NCBI GenBank assembly: GCA_031283405.1
Contig: JAITBX010000048.1
Span: 1 to 5,845 of the forward strand
Source of the DNA: Burkholderiales bacterium
GTDB lineage: Bacteria; Pseudomonadota; Gammaproteobacteria; Burkholderiales; Casimicrobiaceae
Length of the DNA: 5,845 nt
Reading direction: 5' to 3'
Shown here: positions 1 through 5,845 of the stretch, in pieces
How the letters are laid out: the number at the start of each line of letters is the position of its first letter
How positions within the stretch are numbered: the first letter of the stretch is position 1
Notes under the pieces: model-generated
Seen by the model: the letters and a program-made list of their open reading frames with translations, nothing else
What the model was told of the DNA's origin: nothing
The model's database searches: none
Position numbers and translations under genes: made by a program

Positions 1-41
1 AGACGTGCTAATCTTGCATCAAACGATGTACGAAATGGCGC

Positions 42-51
42 AAGGAAAGGG
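42..51 (+). promoter_or_regulatory. Ribosome binding site of selD
   Basis: A purine-rich AAGGAAAGGG lies 7 bases before the ATG at 59, a normal Shine-Dalgarno position. This decides the start: the reading frame is open further upstream (GTG at 5, ATG at 26 and 35), but those candidates would put the Shine-Dalgarno inside the coding region and add a tail not seen in the family. Confidence 0.7.
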
Positions 52-58
52 TAGCACA

Positions 59-1108
59 ATGGCAGCGGAAACGGTTCGATTGACGCAATTTTCACACGGC
101 GGCGGTTGCGGTTGCAAAATCGCCCCCGGCGTGTTGACGGAAATGCTTTCGATGGCATTGCCGTGTGTTGTGCCGCCGGAGCTTCTGGTCGGCACGGAAA
201 CCGGCGACGATGCCGCCGTGTACCGCTTGAACGATCAGCAGGCGCTGGTGGCAACGACGGATTTTTTCATGCCGATTGTCGATGATCCTTACGATTTCGG
301 GCGCATCGCCGCCACCAATGCGTTGTCCGATGTTTATGCGATGGGAGCGCAGCCGATTCTGGCGCTTGCGATTGTCGGGATGCCGATTGATAAACTGCCG
401 TTGCCGGTTATCGGTCGCATTCTCGAAGGCGGCGGCAGTATTTGTCGCGAGGCCGGAATTCCGCTGGCGGGCGGGCATTCGATTGACAGCGCGGAACCGA
501 TTTACGGATTGGTGGCGCTGGGGGTTGTTCATCCGGATCGCGTTCGGCGCAATGCCGCCGGCCGAGTGGGGGACGCGCTGATTCTCGGCAAGCCGCTGGG
601 GATCGGTATTTTGAGTGCGGCGCTGAAAAAGGGGAAGCTCGACGCGGCGGGTTACGCCACGATGATAGGGCACACGACGCAGCTCAATCGCGTCGGGACG
701 ACGTTGGCGGCGTGTGACGGCGTTCACGCGATGACCGACGTTACCGGCTTCGGCCTGCTCGGCCATTTGCTGGAAATCTGTCGGGGGTCGGGATGCGGCG
801 CGCAACTGTCGTTCGGAAAATTGCCACTGATTGATGAGGTCGCCGCTTTTATCCGCGAAGGCATCGTCACCGGCGCGTCCGGGCGCAACTGGGAATCGTA
901 TGGGCAAAATGTGCGATTGGCACCCGGCATCGCGCCGTGGCAGCAGGCGTTGTTGACCGATCCGCAGACCAGCGGCGGCTTGCTGGTATCGTGCGCTCCG
1001 GAAGCGGCGGATGAGGTGTTGCGCTTGTTTCAGAAAGCGGGGTTCGGGGCGGCGACGGTTATCGGCGCGTTGGACGATGGCGCGGCGCAAGTAAGCGTCG
1101 ATGCCTGA
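59..1108 (+). CDS. selD: Selenophosphate synthase (selenide, water dikinase) SelD
   Basis: SelD makes selenophosphate from selenide and ATP, releasing AMP and phosphate. Selenophosphate is the selenium donor for selenocysteinyl-tRNA (SelA) and for 2-selenouridine in tRNA (MnmH). From the ATG at 59 the protein has 349 residues, against 347 for E. coli SelD. The N-terminus carries the flexible catalytic loop GGGCGCK, with Cys17 and Lys20 at the same numbers as the E. coli catalytic pair. The acidic residues that bind Mg-ATP are also in register: Asp51 (GDDAAVY), Asp68 (TTDFFMP), Asp91 (LSDVYAMG) and Asp227 (MTDVTGFGLLGH). AGGHSID is at 137-143 and DPQTSGGLL at 301-309. The N-terminal AIRS (ATP-binding) half is followed by the AIRS C-terminal domain. 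Residue 17 is a Cys codon (TGC), not an in-frame UGA, so this is the Cys form and needs no SECIS element. Neither selA/selB nor mnmH is visible in the window, so which selenium pathway it feeds is unknown. The frame is intact. Confidence 0.97.
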   Translation: MAAETVRLTQFSHGGGCGCKIAPGVLTEMLSMALPCVVPPELLVGTETGDDAAVYRLNDQQALVATTDFFMPIVDDPYDFGRIAATNALSDVYAMGAQPILALAIVGMPIDKLPLPVIGRILEGGGSICREAGIPLAGGHSIDSAEPIYGLVALGVVHPDRVRRNAAGRVGDALILGKPLGIGILSAALKKGKLDAAGYATMIGHTTQLNRVGTTLAACDGVHAMTDVTGFGLLGHLLEICRGSGCGAQLSFGKLPLIDEVAAFIREGIVTGASGRNWESYGQNVRLAPGIAPWQQALLTDPQTSGGLLVSCAPEAADEVLRLFQKAGFGAATVIGALDDGAAQVSVDA

Positions 1109-1111
1109 TGC

Positions 1112-1133
1112 CGCGCTCTGTCGCAGCAGCGCG
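1112..1133 (+). other. Bulged GC hairpin just after the selD stop
   Basis: CGCGCTCTG (1112-1120) pairs with CAG (1124-1126) and AGCGCG (1128-1133), giving nine pairs around a TCG triloop with one bulged C at 1127. It begins 3 bases after the selD stop, where a terminator or 3' stabilising stem would sit. No T-run follows, so it is not a standard intrinsic terminator. In GC-rich sequence such a stem could also arise by chance. Confidence 0.3.
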
Positions 1134-1147
1134 CAAACAGCTACAAT
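1118..1147 (+). promoter_or_regulatory. Putative sigma-70 promoter of alaS
   Basis: TACAAT at 1142-1147 matches the -10 consensus in five of six bases and stands out in an AT-rich patch of a GC-rich gap. Eighteen bases upstream, CTGTCG (1118-1123) is only a weak -35 (three of six). The start would fall near 1153-1155, giving a leader of about 25-28 bases before alaS. Downstream, TGCGC (1150-1154) and GCGCA (1165-1169) form a short inverted repeat that could be an operator or leader stem. This is inference from motif position only. Confidence 0.4.
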
Positions 1148-1180
1148 AATGCGCTTCGCACGTCGCGCAATTCCAACAAC

Positions 1181-3811
1181 ATGACCATGAACGTATCCGA
1201 AATCCGCCGTCAATTCCTCGACTATTTTGTCGCCAACGGGCACACCACGGTGCCAAGTTTGTCACTGGTGCCGGCCAACGATCCGACGCTGTTGTTCACC
1301 AACGCCGGCATGGTGCAATTCAAGGATGTGTTTTTGGGACTGGATCAGCGCCCCTATCAACGCGCGGTTAGTTCGCAGCGTTGCGTGCGCGCCGGAGGCA
1401 AGCACAACGATTTGGAAAATGTCGGCTATACGGCGCGGCATCACACGTTCTTCGAGATGCTCGGCAATTTCAGCTTCGGCGATTATTTTAAGCGCGACGC
1501 CATTTTCTTCGCGTGGGATTTGCTGACGAAAGTTTATAAGCTGCCCGGGGAAAAGTTGTGGGCGACGGTGTATATCGACGACGACGAAGCCTACGATATC
1601 TGGGCGAACGAAATCAAAATTCCGAAAGAGCGCCTCATTCGCATCGGCGACAACAAGGGTGCCAAATACGCCAGCGACAATTTCTGGCAGATGGCCGATG
1701 TTGGTCCGTGCGGCCCGTGCTCGGAAATTTTTTACGATCACGGGCCGGGTGTCGCCGGCGGCCCGCCGGGATCGCCCGACGCCGAAGGCGATCGTTACAT
1801 CGAGATATGGAATTTGGTGTTCATGCAGTTCAACCGCGACGCGCAAGGCACGTTGGTGCCGCTGCCCAAACCGTGCGTCGATACCGGGATGGGGCTGGAG
1901 CGTCTGGCGGCGGTGTTGCAACACAAGCATTCCAACTACGAAATTGATTTGTTTCAGTCGTTGATCGCGGCGGCGGCAACGGCGACGGGATGCAGGGACA
2001 AGGATTCGCCGTCGTTGCGCGTGATCGCCGATCATATTCGCGCTTGCGCTTTTCTAATTGTTGACGGCGTGATTCCGAGCAGTGAAGGGCGCGGCTATGT
2101 GTTGCGTCGCATCATCCGTCGCGCGATTCGGCACGGCTATCAACTGGGACAGAAGAAACCGTTTTTCTACACGTTGGTGGAGGCGTTGGCGAAAACGATG
2201 GGCGATGCTTACCCTGAATTGACGCGCGAGCAAACGCGGGTGGCGCAAGTGCTGCAAACCGAAGAACAACGCTTCGGAGAAACCATCGAAAACGGAATGA
2301 GGCTGCTCGATGATGCGTTGAAACGCATGCAGGACAGCGGCGCGACCACGCTCGACGGCGAAACGGCGTTCACGCTGTACGATACGTTCGGTTTTCCGCT
2401 TGATCTGACTTCGGATGTTTGCCGCGAGCGCGGCGTGACTGTCGATGAAGCCGGATTCGACAAAGCGATGCAGGCGCAACGTGAGCGGGCGCGGCTGGCG
2501 AGCCAATTCAAAGTCGGCGAATCGCTGGCCTATCAAGGGCCGAAAACAGCGTTTGAAGGTTATGAACGGTTGGAAGATGCGGCGAAGATCGTCGCGTTGT
2601 ACAACGATGGCGTCAGTGTGGCGTCTCTGAAAGAGGGGGAATGCGGTGTTGTGGTGCTTGACCGGACGCCGTTTTACGCGGAATCCGGCGGGCAGGTCGG
2701 CGACATCGGAAGGCTTGGTAATGACGCCGTTTCATTTTCGGTGCGCGATACGCAAAAAATTCAGCCTGACGTGTTCGGCCACATCGGCGAAGTTGCGAAA
2801 GGCGTATTGAACGTCGGCGATACGATTCAGGCGGTCGTTGATCGCGCGGCGCGGGCGCGAATCATGCGCAACCATTCGGTAACACATCTGATGCACAAGG
2901 CGTTGCGAGAAGTGCTCGGCGCGCATGTACAACAGAAAGGTTCGCTGGTCAATGCCGAGCGGACGCGCTTCGACTTCTCGCACTTTTCGCCGGTGACCGC
3001 CGAAGAGATTGCGCGCGTGGAAGCAAAGGTCAACGAAGAAATTCTGGCGAACGTATCGACGCAAACGCGAGTCATGCCGTTCGACGATGCGGTGAAGGCC
3101 GGCGCGATGGCGCTTTTCGGCGAGAAGTACGGCGATACCGTGCGCGTAGTCAACATCGGATCATCGTGCGAATTGTGCGGCGGCACGCACATTGATCGCA
3201 CCGGCAGCATCGGGCTGTTCAAGATCGTTGCCGAGAGCGGCGTTGCGGCGGGTATCCGGCGCATCGAAGCGATGACCGGCGAAGGCATGATCGATTATCT
3301 CAACGACCGCGAGATGGTTTTGCAACGCGCTGCCGGCGAATTGAAAGTGTCGCCCGGAGAATTGGACGTGCGCGTCGCGCATTTGGTCGAACAGGTAAAA
3401 ACTTTTGAAAAAGAAATCGCTCGCCTCAAATCCAAACTGGCGGGAAGCCGAATCGACGACCTTGCCGGTCAGGCGGCGGAAATCGGCAGCGGCGCAAAGC
3501 TTCTCACAGCGACGCTGGAAGACATCGACCCCGCAACCTTGCGCGAAACCCTCGACAAACTGAAAGACAAACTCAAATCTGCCGTTATCGTGTTAGCGAC
3601 GGTACGCGACGGAAAAGTAAGCCTCATCGCGGGAGTGACGGCGGATGTGATGAGCAAAGTCAAAGCGGGCGAACTGGTGAATTTCGTCGCGCAACAAGTC
3701 GGCGGCAAAGGCGCTGGTCGCCCCGATATGGCGCAGGCAGGCGGCACACAGCCGGAGAAGTTGGCGGCGGCGTTGCAGTCGGTGAAGGGGTGGGTTGAAG
3801 AGAGGGCGTGA
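1181..3811 (+). CDS. alaS: Alanyl-tRNA synthetase AlaRS
   Basis: This class II aminoacyl-tRNA synthetase charges tRNA-Ala in the cytoplasm and hydrolyses mischarged Ser- and Gly-tRNA-Ala. It is 876 residues, the same length as E. coli AlaRS. Domains in order: catalytic core about 1-250, with motif 1 and LLFTNAGMVQFKDVFLG (38-53), motif 2 region RCVRAGGKHNDLENVGYTARHHTFFEMLG without gaps (67-95) and motif 3 GMGLER (236-241); tRNA-recognition helices about 250-450 (RVIADHIRACAFLI, RGYVLRRIIRRAIRHG); editing domain about 560-710 with zinc-ligand pattern HSVTH (His565, His569) and CGGTH (Cys666, His670); coiled coil about 730-755; C-Ala domain with GGKGAGRPDMAQAGG (841-855). Cys666 falls at the E. 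coli editing-site number, which favours the ATG at 1181. ATG 1187 (MNVSEIRR) is an equally plausible start by homology. Neither start has a clear Shine-Dalgarno. The gene has its own likely promoter and is convergent with comEC. No frameshift or missing motif is seen. Confidence 0.98.
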   Translation: MTMNVSEIRRQFLDYFVANGHTTVPSLSLVPANDPTLLFTNAGMVQFKDVFLGLDQRPYQRAVSSQRCVRAGGKHNDLENVGYTARHHTFFEMLGNFSFGDYFKRDAIFFAWDLLTKVYKLPGEKLWATVYIDDDEAYDIWANEIKIPKERLIRIGDNKGAKYASDNFWQMADVGPCGPCSEIFYDHGPGVAGGPPGSPDAEGDRYIEIWNLVFMQFNRDAQGTLVPLPKPCVDTGMGLERLAAVLQHKHSNYEIDLFQSLIAAAATATGCRDKDSPSLRVIADHIRACAFLIVDGVIPSSEGRGYVLRRIIRRAIRHGYQLGQKKPFFYTLVEALAKTMGDAYPELTREQTRVAQVLQTEEQRFGETIENGMRLLDDALKRMQDSGATTLDGETAFTLYDTFGFPLDLTSDVCRERGVTVDEAGFDKAMQAQRERARLASQFKVGESLAYQGPKTAFEGYERLEDAAKIVALYNDGVSVASLKEGECGVVVLDRTPFYAESGGQVGDIGRLGNDAVSFSVRDTQKIQPDVFGHIGEVAKGVLNVGDTIQAVVDRAARARIMRNHSVTHLMHKALREVLGAHVQQKGSLVNAERTRFDFSHFSPVTAEEIARVEAKVNEEILANVSTQTRVMPFDDAVKAGAMALFGEKYGDTVRVVNIGSSCELCGGTHIDRTGSIGLFKIVAESGVAAGIRRIEAMTGEGMIDYLNDREMVLQRAAGELKVSPGELDVRVAHLVEQVKTFEKEIARLKSKLAGSRIDDLAGQAAEIGSGAKLLTATLEDIDPATLRETLDKLKDKLKSAVIVLATVRDGKVSLIAGVTADVMSKVKAGELVNFVAQQVGGKGAGRPDMAQAGGTQPEKLAAALQSVKGWVEERA

Positions 3812-3850
3812 TTCGATTCGTTGAGTTTTGTTTTCACATCCAGGGGCGGC

Positions 3851-3905
3851 ATCCCAGCAATTTTGTTTGTTGCCGGTGCTGGGATTCGCTTCGCTCATCG
3901 CCAGC
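3851..3905. repeat. Palindromic repeat with three alternating arms (GCTGGGAT family)
   Basis: ATCCCAGCA (3851-3859) is a perfect 9-base inverted repeat with TGCTGGGAT (3877-3885), separated by a 17-base T-rich loop. The right arm can instead pair with ATC plus CCAGC (3897-3905, with G3900 bulged) around TCGCTTCGCTC. The two folds exclude each other. This arrangement is typical of short interspersed palindromic (REP-like) units between bacterial genes. No T-run follows in a terminator position on either strand. That it belongs to a dispersed family is inferred; only this one copy is in the window. Confidence 0.6.
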
Positions 3906-3910
3906 CTATG

Positions 3911-3957
3911 CCCTCTCCCGCCCCTTCGGGGCACCCTCTCCCGCAAGCGGGAGAGGG
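3911..3957. repeat. REP-like palindromic element with CCCTCTCCCGC arms
   Basis: CCCTCTCCCGC occurs twice in direct orientation (3911-3921 and 3934-3944). Its exact complement GCGGGAGAGGG is at 3947-3957. The inner pair forms a perfect 11-bp stem with only AA between the arms. The first copy can pair with the same right arm, enclosing a second hairpin, GCCCC-TTC-GGGGC (3920-3932). Similar gene-end palindromes of this composition are familiar as interspersed repeats in many proteobacterial genomes. No T-tract follows, so it is a possible bidirectional transcript-end stabiliser rather than a standard intrinsic terminator. Confidence 0.7.
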
Positions 3958-3978
3958 GAAAGAAGGAGCCGTTCGCCG

Positions 3979-4003
3979 TAGGGGCACGCGCGCCGTGCCC
4001 CTA
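3979..4003. repeat. Palindromic repeat TAGGGGCACG, overlapping the comEC stop
   Basis: TAGGGGCACG (3979-3988) and CGTGCCCCTA (3994-4003) are perfect 10-base inverted arms around CGCGC. The sequence resembles dispersed GTAGGGGCACG-type palindromes found between genes in many bacteria. On the - strand its first three bases, TAG, are the comEC stop codon. It has no sequence in common with the two neighbouring palindromes apart from G+C richness. As a strong stem at the end of comEC it may limit read-through into alaS, but it lacks a T-run. Confidence 0.7.
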
Positions 4004-5845
4004 TCTCCAATACCTCGGATGTGTTTGTCGATACGCCTCGCCGGTAATCCCGTCTTCGTCAACGATGAAGCGAACGGCGCCTGAAACATCGGTGCGCCAT
4101 TGGGCGGCGTTGACGGTTTCGTAGCGCTCGATGGTTTCTTCTTTCGGGAAACCGAAGCGGTTGCGATAGCCGACGGAATAGACGACATCGAAGGGCGCGA
4201 CGGCGGCGATGAACGGCAGCGTTGAGGACATCCGGCTGCCGTGATGAGGCACGACGAGGATGTCGCTTTCGAGATCGTCGGCGTGGTGTTCAATCAGCGC
4301 GTTTTCGGCGTGTTTGCCGATGTCGCCGGTCAACAATAAACTGCCGTGAGGCGATTCAATTTTCAGTACGCAAGAGCGGTCGTTGGCGCTGCGCAACGAA
4401 GAATCTTCCGGCGGCGGCGACAGGAACCGGAACCGAATATCATCCCATGTCCACTCAAAGCCGTCGACGCAGGCGGTGGGAGCGGGGGAACGGGGGCTGT
4501 CGTTTTCTTCCATTTCAGCGGGCGCCGATGTGTAATAGCGGCGGACGGGCAGGGCGGCGAGAACGGCGCGCGTTCCGCCGTTGTGGTCATCGTCGTTGTG
4601 ACTGATGACCAGTGTGTCAATCGCGTTGATCGCATCGAATTGCAGGAAGGGCGCAACGATGCGACTGCCGGCGCTGGCGTCGTCGTAATAACTGGGGCCG
4701 GTATCGTAGAGCAGTGCATGTCGGTTCGTGCGCACAAAAACCGACAGTCCCTGACCGACATCGAGTACGGTCGCTTCAAAAGCGCCGTTGGGAGGCGGCA
4801 GTGGCACGACTAAAAACATCGGCAGGCAGCACAACGCGCCGAGCATTCGCCCCGGCACGCCGCGCGGCATCAATATCCAGAGGATGCCGACGATGGCGGC
4901 GACGATTGTCCAAGCGGGCGCGCCGTGTTGTTGCCATACGGCGATCGGCAGTTGCGACATCCACGTCAGGCCGCTCATCAGGATGTCGAGCAAAAAGTGG
5001 GCAATGTTCCACAACCATGAAAACCCCGGAATGGCGCCGATGAGCGCGACCGGAACGACCAGCAACGTAATCCACGGAATCGCCCAGAAGTTGGCGGGCA
5101 ATGAAACCAGCGAGAATTGTTGAAAGATGGCGAGCAACAACGGCATCAATCCCAGTGTGACGACGCATTGTGTGCGAAAGCCGAGCGCGAGGTTGCGTTG
5201 CCATCGCGCGCGCCAACGTTTGTCAAGATTATTTGCGACAAGACGGCCGGAAGCGGCGTACAGTAACCAGCCGACCGCGCCGAACGATAGCCAGAAACCG
5301 GCGGCAAGTGGTGCCCAAGGGTCCCATAACACGACGATGAACAAAGACCACAACCATGTGTGCAGCGGCTGATGGATACGTTGCGTCCATAAAGCGAAGG
5401 CGACCACGGCCAGCATGATGAGCGTGCGTTGCGCGGGGATGCCGGCGCCGGCAAGCGCGACGTAAAACGCCGAAGCGAAGAAACCAGCGAGTACGGCCAG
5501 TTTGATTGCCGGACAACGCGAAGTCAATCGCGGCATGCGGCGAAACAACTGAAAGAGCAGCGCGCCCAATAGCGTCGAGAAAGCGGTAACGTGCAAGCCC
5601 GAAATGCAGACGAGGTGGGTAATGCCGGTTCGGTTGACCACCTGCCACTGTGATTCGGGAATGGCGCGTTGTTCGCCGATGATGAGTGCGGTGACGATGC
5701 CGGTGTAAGGTTTGTCGGGCAGGGTTTGTTGAATGCGGACGCGAATGTTTTCGCGCATGCGCTGAATGTAATCGAACGGTTGACCGGCGAACGCGGCAAG
5801 GCGTGTGTTGGCGGATTCGTCGTTGACGTTGTTGCCGGCGTCCGG
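4001..5845 (-). CDS. comEC: DNA internalization protein ComEC/Rec2, 5' end cut off by the window
   Basis: ComEC is the inner-membrane channel that takes up single-stranded DNA in natural transformation. 614 residues are visible (numbered here from the window edge); the frame is open through position 5845, so the ATG at 5758 is internal and the N-terminal membrane and most of the OB-fold part are missing. Residues about 45-350 are the Competence domain: ALIIGEQRAIP, NRTGITHL and the hallmark ISGLH (81-85), GAGIPAQRTLIMLAVVA, DPWAP and GFWLSFGAVGWLL, with about eight hydrophobic segments. Residues about 357-604 are a metallo-beta-lactamase-like domain: LDVGQGLSVFV, SHNDDDHNGG (HxDxDH at 416-421), LLTGDIG (Asp508) and VPHHGS (534-537). 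This domain has been proposed to degrade the non-imported strand. At the last metal-site motif the sequence reads NRFGFP, with Phe566 where many homologues have His. The protein ends in HPRYWR, with the stop inside a palindromic repeat. It is convergent to alaS. Confidence 0.95.
   Translation of the reverse strand, partial: PDAGNNVNDESANTRLAAFAGQPFDYIQRMRENIRVRIQQTLPDKPYTGIVTALIIGEQRAIPESQWQVVNRTGITHLVCISGLHVTAFSTLLGALLFQLFRRMPRLTSRCPAIKLAVLAGFFASAFYVALAGAGIPAQRTLIMLAVVAFALWTQRIHQPLHTWLWSLFIVVLWDPWAPLAAGFWLSFGAVGWLLYAASGRLVANNLDKRWRARWQRNLALGFRTQCVVTLGLMPLLLAIFQQFSLVSLPANFWAIPWITLLVVPVALIGAIPGFSWLWNIAHFLLDILMSGLTWMSQLPIAVWQQHGAPAWTIVAAIVGILWILMPRGVPGRMLGALCCLPMFLVVPLPPPNGAFEATVLDVGQGLSVFVRTNRHALLYDTGPSYYDDASAGSRIVAPFLQFDAINAIDTLVISHNDDDHNGGTRAVLAALPVRRYYTSAPAEMEENDSPRSPAPTACVDGFEWTWDDIRFRFLSPPPEDSSLRSANDRSCVLKIESPHGSLLLTGDIGKHAENALIEHHADDLESDILVVPHHGSRMSSTLPFIAAVAPFDVVYSVGYRNRFGFPKEETIERYETVNAAQWRTDVSGAVRFIVDEDGITGEAYRQTHPRYWR

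Noticed and set aside
1..54. Open frame from the left edge ending in TAG at 52-54, possible 3' tail of an upstream gene
   Set aside because: Only 17 codons are visible and they match no family I recognise. A stop just before the selD start would fit an operon, but the evidence is too thin to call a gene.
5..58. Longer SelD with a GTG start at 5
   Set aside because: The extra 18 residues resemble no SelD N-terminus, and the ATG at 59 has a good Shine-Dalgarno and restores E. coli numbering of Cys17 and Lys20.
92..1243. Long antisense open frame of 383 codons opposite selD and running into alaS
   Set aside because: It is a shadow of the GC-rich codon pattern of selD: very rich in Arg and Gln, with no known motif, while the + strand frame is an unmistakable SelD.
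1262..2035. Antisense open frame of 257 codons opposite alaS
   Set aside because: It overlaps the conserved AlaRS catalytic core and has low-complexity Arg-rich composition; explained by codon bias.
3826..3834. TTTTGTTTT shortly after the alaS stop, as a terminator T-run
   Set aside because: No stable hairpin lies directly before it, so it does not form an intrinsic terminator by itself.
3821..4124. Two overlapping + strand open frames of about 87 and 98 codons in the alaS/comEC gap
   Set aside because: They translate the palindromic repeats and then run antisense into comEC. No ribosome binding site or protein-like composition is seen.
5756..5758. ATG at 5758 as the comEC start
   Set aside because: The frame stays open to the window edge with ComEC-like residues upstream, and a start here would remove the N-terminal part the family normally has.

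Overview
The window carries three recognisable housekeeping or accessory genes and no phage, plasmid, CRISPR, rRNA or tRNA signal. Proteins and codon use (moderately high G+C, third positions rich in G and C) suggest a proteobacterium, most likely beta or gamma. SelD and AlaRS align residue for residue with the E. coli numbering at their key positions. The ComEC protein has the layout of proteobacterial Rec2/ComEC, with a C-terminal metallo-beta-lactamase-like domain. No finer taxonomic call is safe from sequence reading alone.

Layout: selD (selenophosphate synthase, + strand, 59-1108) is followed after 72 bases by alaS (alanyl-tRNA synthetase, + strand, 1181-3811). The 72-base gap holds a bulged GC hairpin just after the selD stop and a plausible TACAAT -10 box for alaS. 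Facing them on the - strand is the 3' three quarters or so of comEC (competence DNA channel), whose start lies beyond the right edge. The convergent alaS/comEC gap (3812-4000) holds no gene. It is packed with three different palindromic elements that look like interspersed REP-type repeats, and the last of them supplies the comEC stop codon.

Functionally the genes are not an obvious pathway. SelD provides activated selenium for selenocysteine and/or selenouridine in tRNA, AlaRS charges tRNA-Ala, and ComEC transports single-stranded DNA during natural transformation. I found no convincing undescribed system. The points most worth checking are the composite repeat cluster, the repeat-derived comEC stop, and the replacement of a usually conserved His by Phe in the ComEC beta-lactamase-like domain.
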